Of a DNA stretch of 64,000 nucleotides, positions 13,932 to 21,795 are shown piece after piece (position 1 is the first letter of the stretch; each line of letters begins with the position of its first letter). The notes below the pieces were generated by a model. That model ran no database searches. It was given only the letters and a program-made list of their open reading frames with translations, and had not been told where the DNA came from. A program made the translations under genes and the position numbers. This stretch comes from Pseudonocardia endophytica (lineage in GTDB: Bacteria; Actinomycetota; Actinomycetes; Mycobacteriales; Pseudonocardiaceae): the NCBI RefSeq assembly GCF_004339565.1, contig NZ_SMFZ01000002.1, positions 868,001 through 932,000 of the forward strand, given 5' to 3'.

Positions 13932-14975
13932 GTGAGCACCCGCACCATGATCGCCTCCCCGGCAGCGCGGACGGACAGATCTGTCCGCGGACGCTGCCGA
14001 ACAGCCGATCACCGGATCCCGGACGCACGGCTCGGCGATCGCCGCGTGCCGAACGGCCCCGACGTCCGGCCGGCACCCATGATCGCCGGTTCGGCACCGG
14101 AACCGGACAGATCCGGCCCCGGGGACCGCCGAACCGACGATCACCGTGGAAACGGGCGACCCGGGGCGCTGCTCGATGCGGCGGCCGCCCTCCTCGCCGG
14201 CTCCCGGGCGCCGGACGTCCCGGTCCGGACGCCGGTGCGCGTCGGCGTCGACCTGGGCACGGCGAACTGCGTGCTCGTGGTGCTCGACGCGGCCGGAGAG
14301 CCGGTATGGGTGGACGCGCACCCGTCCGGAGCGCTCGCCGACGGCGTGGTGGTCGACTTCGCGAAGGCGATCGCCACGGTGCGCGGCCTCAAGCAGCGGG
14401 CGGAACGGGCGCTCGGCGTCGAGCTGACGGCGGCCGCCACCGCCTACCCGCCGTGCATCCCGGTCGCCGACGCCCGTGCCTGCGCCTACGTGTGCGAGGC
14501 GGCCGGGTTCGACGACGTCGCGCTCGTCGACGAGGTCAGCGCGGCGCAGGCCGTCCTGGGGATCGACGACGGCGTCGTGGTCGACGTCGGCGGCGGGTCC
14601 ACCGGCGTCGGGGTGTTCGCGGGCGGCGAGCTCGTCGCGCTCGACGACCGCGCGGGCGGCGGGCACCATCTGGACCTGGTGCTGGCCGGCGCGCTCGGGA
14701 TCGGCATCGCCGAGGCGGAGCCGCGCAAGCGCTCCCACCCCGGCGAGTGCCTGCCGATCCTCACCCCCGGCCTGCACCGGATCGCCGAGTCCGTCCGTGC
14801 CATGACGACCGGCCGGCCCGACCTCCCGCTGCACCTGGCCGGCGGTGCGCTGATGCTGCCCGGCGCCGACCGGGTGCTCCAGTCCTATCTGGAGCGACCC
14901 GTCGTGACCTACCCGCACGCCCTGTTGATCACGCCGCTCGGGATCGCGGCCGAGGCCCCGGAGGCCGCCGCGTGA
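13932..14975 (+). CDS. EutJ-like actin/Hsp70-fold protein
   Basis: The core (from about residue 98) is an EutJ-type ATPase: VRVGVDLGTANCVLVVLD (phosphate-1 loop), a helix-rich middle, VVDVGGGSTGVGVF (phosphate-2), LAGGALMLPGAD (adenosine loop) and PHALLITPLG at the end. EutJ proteins accompany ethanolamine and related BMCs and are thought to act as chaperones or in positioning; the exact role is unknown. The 347-aa length includes a 95-residue Arg/Pro-rich N-terminal extension that looks non-conserved and overlaps a palindromic hairpin, so the true start may be nearer 14150-14220. The stop overlaps the BMC-T start by 4 bp. Confidence 0.85.
   Translation: MSTRTMIASPAARTDRSVRGRCRTADHRIPDARLGDRRVPNGPDVRPAPMIAGSAPEPDRSGPGDRRTDDHRGNGRPGALLDAAAALLAGSRAPDVPVRTPVRVGVDLGTANCVLVVLDAAGEPVWVDAHPSGALADGVVVDFAKAIATVRGLKQRAERALGVELTAAATAYPPCIPVADARACAYVCEAAGFDDVALVDEVSAAQAVLGIDDGVVVDVGGGSTGVGVFAGGELVALDDRAGGGHHLDLVLAGALGIGIAEAEPRKRSHPGECLPILTPGLHRIAESVRAMTTGRPDLPLHLAGGALMLPGADRVLQSYLERPVVTYPHALLITPLGIAAEAPEAAA
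13961..13998 (+). promoter_or_regulatory. Nested palindrome/hairpin between aldehyde dehydrogenase and EutJ-like gene
   Basis: GGCAGCG (13961-13967) pairs with CGCTGCC (13992-13998) and encloses the perfect 14-bp palindrome GGACAGATCTGTCC (13973-13986). It could be an operator, an mRNA-stability stem or an internal attenuator. It falls inside the doubtful N-terminal extension of the EutJ-like reading frame. Confidence 0.5.
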
Positions 14976-15601
14976 GCACGCCGACCCTGCGCACCTACGC
15001 GTTCGTCGACCGCATGCAGCCGCAGTGCGCGGCGCACATCGCGGCCACCAGCCCCGGCGACGTGCCGCTGGCCGGGATGGCCGAGCTCTACATCGAGATG
15101 GCTCCCGGCAACGAGGTGTTCCGCGCCGCGGACATCGCGCTCAAGGCGGCCGGCGTGCGTCCGGCGCTGCAGATCATCGAGCGCGAGTTCGGCCTGCTGG
15201 AGATCCATTCCGAGCAGCAGGCGGAGGTGCTCGCGTCCGGCGACGCGGTGCTCGCCGAGCTGGGGATGTCCGAATCGGACCGTCTCCGGCCGCAGATCGC
15301 CTCGACCCAGTTCATCACGAACGTGCACCCCTACCAGGCGCAGCTGCTCAACAAGTGGCGCAAGGGATCCATGCTGATGCCCGGCCAGAGCCTGTTCGTC
15401 ATGGAGGTCGCGCCGGCCGCCTACATCTCGGTCGCCGCGAACGAGGCGGAGAAGGCCGCGGACATCACGGTCATCGAGCTGCGCGCCGTCGGGCGGTTCG
15501 GTCGGATGTTCCTGTCCGGCACGGAGAGCGACGTGCAGGCCGCGCGGGACGCCGCCGTCGTCGCGCTGGAGGCGATCGACGGGCAGGAGCCGGCCCGGTG
15601 A
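14972..15601 (+). CDS. BMC-T tandem-domain shell protein
   Basis: A 209-aa shell protein with two BMC folds that forms pseudohexameric trimers. Seen: LRTYAFVDRMQPQCAAHI, MAELYIEMAPGNEVFRAADI (domain 1, first strand/helix), ALQIIEREFGLLEIHSEQQ, then SLFVMEVAPAAYISVAANEAEKAADI (domain 2), with FLSGTESDVQAA near the end. The AP-GN-V--AADIALK pattern in both halves marks the duplication. It most resembles the PduB-like and Rhodococcus/Mycobacterium-type BMC-T proteins, which are single-layer trimers with a larger central pore. It overlaps the upstream gene by 4 bp and the downstream MDH fusion by 4 bp (GTGA). Confidence 0.93.
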   Translation: MSTPTLRTYAFVDRMQPQCAAHIAATSPGDVPLAGMAELYIEMAPGNEVFRAADIALKAAGVRPALQIIEREFGLLEIHSEQQAEVLASGDAVLAELGMSESDRLRPQIASTQFITNVHPYQAQLLNKWRKGSMLMPGQSLFVMEVAPAAYISVAANEAEKAADITVIELRAVGRFGRMFLSGTESDVQAARDAAVVALEAIDGQEPAR

Positions 15602-17088
15602 GCGTCCGTGGAGCCTCCGATGTGGAGGCCGCCGCCGACGGTTCGCGCGTGCTGCGCGTCGGGCCCGGCGACGTCGTCACGCCACTCGCCCGCGAGCGCG
15701 CCCAGGACCTGGGCGTGACGATCGAGGTCGGCGGCGGGGCCGGGAACGCCCCGCCGCCGGCCGTTCCACCGTCGCGCCAGGTCGCGGGGTCCGGCACGAC
15801 CCAGCGCTCGGGGCCGAGGCCCGGCTCCGGGACCGCCCAGCGCCCCGGCCCGGTGCCGCAGACCGGTTCCGGCCCGGCCGCGGGTCCCGCCGCCCCGGGT
15901 GCGCGAACGGGCCGTTCGTCCAACGGGGCAGCGCGAGCGGAGCGCTCGTCCAGCGGGGCAGCGGGCCACGGGGCGGGCCGCCCCACCTCGCCGGCCGCGC
16001 GAGCGGAGCGTTCGTCGAACGGTGCGGCGGGTGTCCCCGGCGCGGTGGGTATCCCGGGTGGCGCGCCGCCCCCGCCGGTCCGTCCGCCGTCGGGAGCGCT
16101 GTTCCGCCGCGGCGCCCCGCTGCCGCCCGGCCTGGCCTCCGCCCCCGCACGTCCGGCGCGCCACGGGCGGACCGGACGCGTGGTCGTCGTCGGAGCCGGG
16201 CACGTCGGGATGATCACCGCGATGCGACTGGCCGAGGCCGACGTGTTCGACGAGGTCGTGCTCGTCGACATCGACGAGGGCCGCGCGAAGGGCATCGCAC
16301 TGGACCTGACCCACACCGCGCCGCTGGCGGGCTTCGCCACCCGGATCCGGGGCTCCGGCACGGTGGAGGGCGCCGGGTCCTGCGACTACGCGGTGATCAC
16401 CGCCGGTAGGCCCCGCACACCCGGGATGAGCCGCAGCGACCTGATCGGGACGAACGCGGCGATCGTCGGCGACGTCGCGTCCACACTGGCCGCCACGTCA
16501 CCGCACGTCGTGCTCGTCGTCATCACGAACCCGCTGGACGAGATGACCCAGCACGCCTGGCAGGCGTCCGGGCTGCCGTCGCACCGCGTCCTCGGGATGG
16601 CCGGCGTGCTGGACACGGCCCGGTTCCAGGCTCTCGCGTCGCTGACCGGCGCGGGCCGCGCCGACCGGATCGACGCGCTCGCGCTCGGCAGCCACGGCGA
16701 GGAGATGGTCGTGCCGCTGTCCCGGGTGGGCGTGGGTGGGCGGCCGATCGAGGGGGACCTGGACGCCGTCGTCGATCGCACGCGCGGGTCCGGCGCCGAG
16801 GTCGTCGGGCTGCTGTCGTCCGGGAGCGCGTTCATGGCGCCCGGCATGTCCGCCGCGCGGATGGTGCTGGCGATGGCCGCCGACTCGGGCGAGGTCATGC
16901 CGGCCGCCGTGCTCGCCGACGGCCAGTACGGCATCCGCGACGTCTACGTCGGACTCCCGGCGCGCCTCGGACGCGACGGCGTGCGCGAGATCGTCGAGCT
17001 CCCGCTGGCCGCGGACGAGCTGACGGCCCTGCGCACGGCCGCCGACCGGATCCGGGAGCGCCTCGCCGACCTCGCCCCGGCGCGGTGA
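15598..17088 (+). CDS. EutQ/EutT-like N-terminal segment fused to malate/lactate dehydrogenase
   Basis: A 496-aa three-part protein. Residues 1-50 read DGSRVLRVGPGDVVTPLARE, then RAQDLGVTIEV, like the start of EutQ and EutT (xLTPxARExAxxLGI). Residues 50-190 are a Pro/Gly/Ser linker with repeated ARAERSSNGAA units. Residues 190-496 are an NAD-dependent dehydrogenase: VVVGAGHVGMITAMRL, VLVDIDEGRAKGIALDL, TAGRPRTPGMSRSDLI, NPLDEMTQHAW, MAGVLDTARF, GSHGEEMVVPLSRV. The Asp after strand 2 fits NAD+. Arg in PRTPGM at the specificity loop and LDTARF favour an LDH-like malate dehydrogenase over lactate. Inferred role: lumenal NAD+ regeneration for the aldehyde dehydrogenase. The terminal domain may tether it to the shell. 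Confidence 0.9.
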   Translation: MSVRGASDVEAAADGSRVLRVGPGDVVTPLARERAQDLGVTIEVGGGAGNAPPPAVPPSRQVAGSGTTQRSGPRPGSGTAQRPGPVPQTGSGPAAGPAAPGARTGRSSNGAARAERSSSGAAGHGAGRPTSPAARAERSSNGAAGVPGAVGIPGGAPPPPVRPPSGALFRRGAPLPPGLASAPARPARHGRTGRVVVVGAGHVGMITAMRLAEADVFDEVVLVDIDEGRAKGIALDLTHTAPLAGFATRIRGSGTVEGAGSCDYAVITAGRPRTPGMSRSDLIGTNAAIVGDVASTLAATSPHVVLVVITNPLDEMTQHAWQASGLPSHRVLGMAGVLDTARFQALASLTGAGRADRIDALALGSHGEEMVVPLSRVGVGGRPIEGDLDAVVDRTRGSGAEVVGLLSSGSAFMAPGMSAARMVLAMAADSGEVMPAAVLADGQYGIRDVYVGLPARLGRDGVREIVELPLAADELTALRTAADRIRERLADLAPAR

Positions 17089-17092
17089 CGAC

Positions 17093-18127
17093 GTGCGCGC
17101 GGTCCTCTACTCCGGTGACGGGCGGGTGAGCGTCGAGCCCGTCACGGAGCCGGAGCTCGCCGACCCGGCGGACGCGATCGTGCGCGTCCGGCGCGCCGCC
17201 GTCTGCGGGACCGACCTGCACGCCGTCTACCACCCGGACGGCGTGCCGCGCGGCACGATCCTCGGCCACGAGTTCGCCGGGGAGATCGTCGAGACCGGGC
17301 CCGCCGTCGTCGGGCACCGGGTCGGGGACGTCGTGGTCGGCGCGGACTACACGGCGTGCGGGCGGTGCTGGTGGTGCCGCCGTGGCGACCACTGGGAGTG
17401 CGCAGAGCGCCGGTTCTTCGGCACCGGGACGGCGTACGGACCCGCGCTGGCCGGGGCGCAGGCCGAGTACGTGCGCGTCCCGCACGCGGACACCGTGCTC
17501 GTCGGGCTGCCGGAGGGTGTCGACCTGGACGCCGCCGTGTTCCTCGGGGACACGCTGGCCACCGGGTTCGCGGCTGTGCGGCGGGCCGGGTTGCGGCCGG
17601 GGGACACGCTGGCCGTGGTCGGCGGCGGGCCGGTCGGTCAGCTCACGAGCCTGGCCGCGCAGGCGCTCGGAGCGGGCGTCGTCGTGCTGGTCGAGCCCGT
17701 CGAGTCGCGGCGCGCGCTGGCCGCCGAAGAGGGCGCCGTCGTCGCGGATCCCGACCGGAGCCGCGACGTCGTCGACCGGGTCACCGACGGCCGCGGCGCC
17801 GACGCCGTGATCGACGCGATCGGCGGCCCGGCCGGGCTCGACACGGCGTTCGGTCTGGTCCGCAAGCGGGGGTCGGTCGTGGCGGTCGGCGTGCACACGG
17901 ACGCCGGGTACGCGCTGCCCGTCGCGCGGGCGTTCGCCGAGGAACTGACGCTCCGCTTCGCCGTCGGGAACCTGATGCGCGACGCGCCAGACCTGATCGG
18001 GCTGGTCCGATCAGGTGCGATCACCCCGGCTGTCGTGGCATCCGAGCGGATCGATCTCGACGACGCCCCGAGGGCGTATCGCGACATGGCCGAGCGCCAT
18101 ACCCTGAAGTCACTGCTCGTGATCTGA
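17093..18127 (+). CDS. Zinc-dependent medium-chain alcohol dehydrogenase
   Basis: A 344-aa MDR-family dehydrogenase that interconverts an alcohol and an aldehyde or ketone. The catalytic zinc site is CGTDLHAV with GHEFAGEIVE. The structural zinc lobe is ACGRCWWCRRGDHWEC, with four Cys. The nucleotide site is AVVGGGPVGQLTS with a Glu/Glu-Ser pair (VEPVESRR), consistent with NAD(H). The start is GTG five nt after the MDH fusion stop, so it is in the same operon. It could generate the aldehyde fed to the acylating dehydrogenase or act as a reductive overflow. No encapsulation peptide is visible. Confidence 0.93.
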   Translation: MRAVLYSGDGRVSVEPVTEPELADPADAIVRVRRAAVCGTDLHAVYHPDGVPRGTILGHEFAGEIVETGPAVVGHRVGDVVVGADYTACGRCWWCRRGDHWECAERRFFGTGTAYGPALAGAQAEYVRVPHADTVLVGLPEGVDLDAAVFLGDTLATGFAAVRRAGLRPGDTLAVVGGGPVGQLTSLAAQALGAGVVVLVEPVESRRALAAEEGAVVADPDRSRDVVDRVTDGRGADAVIDAIGGPAGLDTAFGLVRKRGSVVAVGVHTDAGYALPVARAFAEELTLRFAVGNLMRDAPDLIGLVRSGAITPAVVASERIDLDDAPRAYRDMAERHTLKSLLVI

Positions 18128-18150
18128 GACGCGCACGAGAGAGGTAGGCG

Positions 18151-20256
18151 ATGGTGCCCTCCGAGCTCGGGACCGCCCTGATGACGGCCGTCGGGACCGG
18201 CGGGCTGACGCGCCTGCTGCAGACCCGCCCGGACGAACCGCGCTGCGCCGCAGAGGCGCTGGCCGCGGCCGTCACGCAGGAGATCGGTGCCCCGGTCCGG
18301 GTGCTCGACGGGACGCGGTTGCTGGCCGGTGTGTCCTGGCCCGGTGACGGAGGGGGCCGGGTGGAGGCCGCCGGGATCACCGTGCGGTGGGCCGATGCGT
18401 CCCACCCGGTGCCGTGGGATCTGCTGCGTCAGGCCTGCGTGTGGCTCTCGCTGCTGCGCGACCACGCGGACGTCGGCTCCGAGCTCGTCTCCACCGCGAC
18501 GGAGGTCGACTCGATCCGCGACGTCGCCGGGCGGCTGCTGTCCGTGCGCGACGCCGACCAGGTGCTGCTGTCGGTCGCCGACTGGGTGCTGAGGCTGCTC
18601 GGCGCGGACATCTGCGGCGTGCTGCTGCGCGAGGGCGACGAGGTCCGGATGCAGTCGTGCGTCGGACACCGCTCCGTCGAGACGTCGCGGTTGCGGATGA
18701 AGCGCGGCCAGGGCGTCGCCGGGCTGGTGTTCCTCACCGGGGAGCCCGCCAAGGTCGACTCCTACCTCGAGGACCGCACGATCAGCCAGGACTTCATGTC
18801 GCTCGCGGAGCGCGAGGAGACCCGCTCCGCGCTCGCCGTGCCGCTGCGGCTGCAGGGCGAGCTGGTCGGCGTGCTCGAGGTGTGGCGGCGCCGCGAGTCC
18901 GTGTTCACCGACCGCGACGTCCGCCGCATGGTCACGCTCGCCGACTTCGCGACGATCGCCATCGACAACGCGCGCCTGCACGACGTGCAGGTGCAGGCCA
19001 TGCAGAGCGCCGAGGAGGCCCGCGACCAGCTTGCCCGCCAGATGACCGTGCTGGACCGCACGGCACAGCTCCAGCAGACGCTGCTGTCCACAGTGGTGCA
19101 GGGCGGCGGTCTCGCCGCGATCGCCCGCACCGTGGCCGTCGAGTTCGACTGCGAGGTCGGCGTCTACGGACCGGACGGCGGCCGGCTCGCTGTCCACTCC
19201 GGACCGCGTCTGACCAGCTCGTTGCCGGAATCGCTGGCCGCGAGCGGTGCCCGCGGCGCCGGGCAGGGCCGCTGGATCCGCCCGGTGCACGCCGACGGCG
19301 ACCGGGTCGGCCAGGTCTGCCTGCTCACCCGCGACCAGCCCGCGGAGGTCATGGACGCCGTCGCGGGCCACGTCGCGATGGCGTGCTCGCTGGCGCTGCT
19401 CCGGGAACGGGCGGCCAGCCGCGCCAGGGCCGAGGCGATGGAGCAGGTGCTCTGGGACCTCCTGCAGGGTCCCGTCGAGCACCGGCTCGCCGCCCGCACC
19501 AGGGCACAGCAGCTGTCCGTCGCGCTCGGCGGCGCGTTGCGCGTCGTCTACGGCCAGATCGAGAACCTCGACCTGCTGGCGGCCGAGCACGGTTGGGAGA
19601 CCGCGCAACTCGACCGTGTGCGGCGGGACGTGCTGCGCGCCGTCCGCTGCCCCGACGACGGTAGGGCACCCGCGTTGGCCGGGCTGCGCGGGGACTTCCT
19701 CGTCGCGATCGGCACCGACCTGGACCGGGACGGTGCGCGCGATCTCGTCAACTCCGTCGCCGCGGCCGTGCGCGAGCAGTCCGGTGTGCGCCTGAGCTGG
19801 GGGATCAGCCGGGAGCACGCCGACGTCGTCGAACTTCCGAGTGCGCTCAACGAGGCGCAGACCGCGCTGTCCGCGGCGCACCGCCTCGGCGGCGAGAACG
19901 TGTTCCTCTACGAGGAGCTGGGGATCGTGCGGCTGCTGCTCGGCTCCGGTGACGACCCGGACCTGCAGGCGTTCGTCGACGAGGTGACCGGCCCGCTGCT
20001 GGCCTACGACCGGGACAACGACGGGTCGCTCGTCCGCACCCTGCGCGCGTTCTTCGACGCCGACTGCTCCCAGCGCGTCGCCGCCGAGCGGCTGTTCGTG
20101 CACCACAAGACGCTGCGCTACCGCCTGGAGCGGATCCGCAGCCTCACCGGGCTCGACCTCTCGCGGCACGAGGACCGGATGCGCGCGGACTTCGCGCTGC
20201 GGCTGCTGCAGGTCAACCGGTGCGAGCCGGGGGAGGGGCTCACGCCGGGGGAGTGA
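18151..20256 (+). CDS. GAF-domain PucR-type transcriptional activator
   Basis: A 701-aa regulator. A GAF domain spans about residues 125-275 (LLSVADWVLRLLGADICGVL, LRMKRGQGVAGLVF, ALAVPLRLQGELVGVLEVW). A GGDEF-like/CdaR middle domain follows. The C-terminal PucR HTH reads RTLRAFFDADCSQRVAAERL, then FVHHKTLRYRLERI. PucR/CdaR proteins usually activate catabolic genes when a pathway metabolite binds the sensor part. The gene is last in the BMC run, 23 nt after the alcohol dehydrogenase, so it is the most likely pathway regulator. Its 3' end overlaps the convergent BMC-H gene by 17 bp. Confidence 0.92.
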   Translation: MVPSELGTALMTAVGTGGLTRLLQTRPDEPRCAAEALAAAVTQEIGAPVRVLDGTRLLAGVSWPGDGGGRVEAAGITVRWADASHPVPWDLLRQACVWLSLLRDHADVGSELVSTATEVDSIRDVAGRLLSVRDADQVLLSVADWVLRLLGADICGVLLREGDEVRMQSCVGHRSVETSRLRMKRGQGVAGLVFLTGEPAKVDSYLEDRTISQDFMSLAEREETRSALAVPLRLQGELVGVLEVWRRRESVFTDRDVRRMVTLADFATIAIDNARLHDVQVQAMQSAEEARDQLARQMTVLDRTAQLQQTLLSTVVQGGGLAAIARTVAVEFDCEVGVYGPDGGRLAVHSGPRLTSSLPESLAASGARGAGQGRWIRPVHADGDRVGQVCLLTRDQPAEVMDAVAGHVAMACSLALLRERAASRARAEAMEQVLWDLLQGPVEHRLAARTRAQQLSVALGGALRVVYGQIENLDLLAAEHGWETAQLDRVRRDVLRAVRCPDDGRAPALAGLRGDFLVAIGTDLDRDGARDLVNSVAAAVREQSGVRLSWGISREHADVVELPSALNEAQTALSAAHRLGGENVFLYEELGIVRLLLGSGDDPDLQAFVDEVTGPLLAYDRDNDGSLVRTLRAFFDADCSQRVAAERLFVHHKTLRYRLERIRSLTGLDLSRHEDRMRADFALRLLQVNRCEPGEGLTPGE

Positions 20257-20542
20257 TCACCCCGGAGACGACGCCCTCGGTCTCGCCGTGCGGGCGCGGG
20301 ATGACGTGGCTCGTGTAGAGCTCGCCGACGGCGCGGGCCGCGGCCGAGCCGGCGTCCACGGCCGCCTGCACCGCGCCGACGTCACCGCGCACGAGCACGG
20401 ACACCTGCCCGTTGCGGAGCGTGCGGTAGCCCTCGACGCGGACGTTCGCGGCCTTCACCATCGCGTCGGCCGCCTCGATGGCGCCGACCAGGCCCTTCGT
20501 CTCGACCAGACCGAGCGCACCACCGGATGCCGGAGCCGTCAT
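20240..20542 (-). CDS. Second BMC-H hexameric shell protein
   Basis: A 100-aa BMC-H paralogue: GALGLVETKGLVGAIEAADA, MVKAANVRVEGY, VSVLVRGDVGAVQAAVDAG, VIPRPHGETEGV. It differs from the first BMC-H mainly around the pore and the C-terminal tail and lacks the long N-terminal Ala/Pro extension. It is transcribed against the main shell operon and overlaps the end of the regulator gene by 17 bp. It must have its own promoter in the 300 bp to the right, which suggests separate control of facet composition. Confidence 0.96.
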   Translation of the reverse strand: MTAPASGGALGLVETKGLVGAIEAADAMVKAANVRVEGYRTLRNGQVSVLVRGDVGAVQAAVDAGSAAARAVGELYTSHVIPRPHGETEGVVSGVITPPA

Positions 20543-20847
20543 CGCACGTCCTTCCGCCGGGTCGTCCCCGCCGACGGTAGCCGCGCGCGGCCCGTCGTCG
20601 CGATGTCCTGCGCGGATAGTGCGCGGACGGACGTGCTGTCCCTCAGCGACGGGCGGCGAGCAGCCGGCGCAGGTGCGCGATCGACGCCGCGTCGCCGGTG
20701 ACCGACCTCGCAGCGACGCGCTGACCAGGCCCGTCGGGCCGTTTCGGGCGGTCGTCGCGATCGACGGATTCGGTGACCGGTCTCCCGCCGGTTACCGTCG
20801 GGTACAGGCAGCGACGCCACGATGTTCCCCCGACTCCGGAGGCTCTC
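20543..20847. promoter_or_regulatory. Intergenic promoter region between BMC-H and hydrolase
   Basis: 305 bp without a convincing gene lie between divergent starts. They should carry the promoter of the second BMC-H gene and that of the alpha/beta hydrolase. I see no repeat or clear operator. Confidence 0.45.
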
Positions 20848-21711
20848 GTGCCTACCCTCTCCGCTCCTCTCACGACCATGCCGCGCTGGGAGAACGGCCC
20901 GGCCGGCGCGCCGACCGTCGTGTTCCTGCACGGTGCGACGGCCGACCACCGCTCCTGGGATCCCCAGGTCGAGGCCCTGTCCGACCGGTTCCGGACGGTC
21001 ACGGTCGATCTACGCGGGCACGGCGCGTCCCCCGAGCTGGGGCTGTTCGACTTCGACGCCGCCGTCGACGACGTGCTTGACCTGCTCGAGGTGCTGGACC
21101 GCCGGGTCGCGCTCGTCGGGCTGAGCCTCGGCGGAGCGATCGCCCAGGAGGTCGTCTACCGGGCGCCGGAGCAGGTCGCGGCGCTGGTCGTCGCGGACGC
21201 CACGTGCGTCACCGGTCCGCGCTCGGCGCTGGAGAAGCCGCTCGCGTTCGCCGCACTGACCGGCATGGCGCTGATACCGCAGGAGCTGTTCCACCGGCAG
21301 GCCGCCCGCGCGCTGGCGAGCGACGCGTCGATGGCCGAGGACCTGCGCGAATGGTCGCCGTCGGCTGCGGTGCAGGTGCTGACGTCGCTCGTCGCGGCCC
21401 TGCACCCGGACCCGGACTACCGCCTGCCGGTTCCCGCCCTGCTGATGCACGGCGCCGACGACCGCCTCGGCGACATCGCCCGCTCCACACGCGACTGGGC
21501 CGAGCGGGACACGCGGGCGGAGTACGCCGTCGTCCCGGACGCCGGGCACGTCAGCAACCTGGACAACCCGGAGGCGTTCACGGCCGAGCTGCGGTCGTTC
21601 CTGGACCGCGAGCTGCCGGGCGATCCGGTCGTCGTCGCGCACCACCCGGTCCGGCCCCGTCGTGAACCGGGATGGGTCCGGCGACTCCTGGCGTCGCTGC
21701 GCAGCGGTTGA
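20848..21711 (+). CDS. Alpha/beta hydrolase
   Basis: A 287-aa hydrolase of the 3-oxoadipate enol-lactonase/BPHL style. HGATADHRSWDPQ carries the oxyanion loop, VDLRGHGAS follows, and the nucleophile elbow is GLSLGGAIAQE (Ser). The acid is in HGADDRLG and the His in DAGHVSNLDNPE. The GTG start at 20848 follows GGAGG by about 6 nt. The C-terminal tail is Arg/Pro-rich. It sits beside the BMC locus but is separately transcribed. The substrate is not evident. Confidence 0.9.
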   Translation: MPTLSAPLTTMPRWENGPAGAPTVVFLHGATADHRSWDPQVEALSDRFRTVTVDLRGHGASPELGLFDFDAAVDDVLDLLEVLDRRVALVGLSLGGAIAQEVVYRAPEQVAALVVADATCVTGPRSALEKPLAFAALTGMALIPQELFHRQAARALASDASMAEDLREWSPSAAVQVLTSLVAALHPDPDYRLPVPALLMHGADDRLGDIARSTRDWAERDTRAEYAVVPDAGHVSNLDNPEAFTAELRSFLDRELPGDPVVVAHHPVRPRREPGWVRRLLASLRSG

Positions 21712-21795
21712 CCGCGCGCCCGCGCGCATCCGCTGGAACGCGTGCCGGTCCGTGGGATGTATGCCGCCCCGCGGGATGCGTGCCGGTCCGGCGGG

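Noticed and set aside
15598..17088. Lactate dehydrogenase as the firm call for the dehydrogenase part
   Set aside because: The specificity loop carries Arg in PRTPGM, as in LDH-like malate dehydrogenases; lactate dehydrogenases have Gln there. Left as malate-type with caution.
11863..18127. Assignment as a Rhodococcus/Mycobacterium (RMM) or ethanolamine (EUT) microcompartment
   Set aside because: The BMC-T protein and host group fit RMM, and the EutJ-like protein recalls EUT, but the aminopropanol kinase/lyase genes and ethanolamine lyase (EutBC) are absent from the window.
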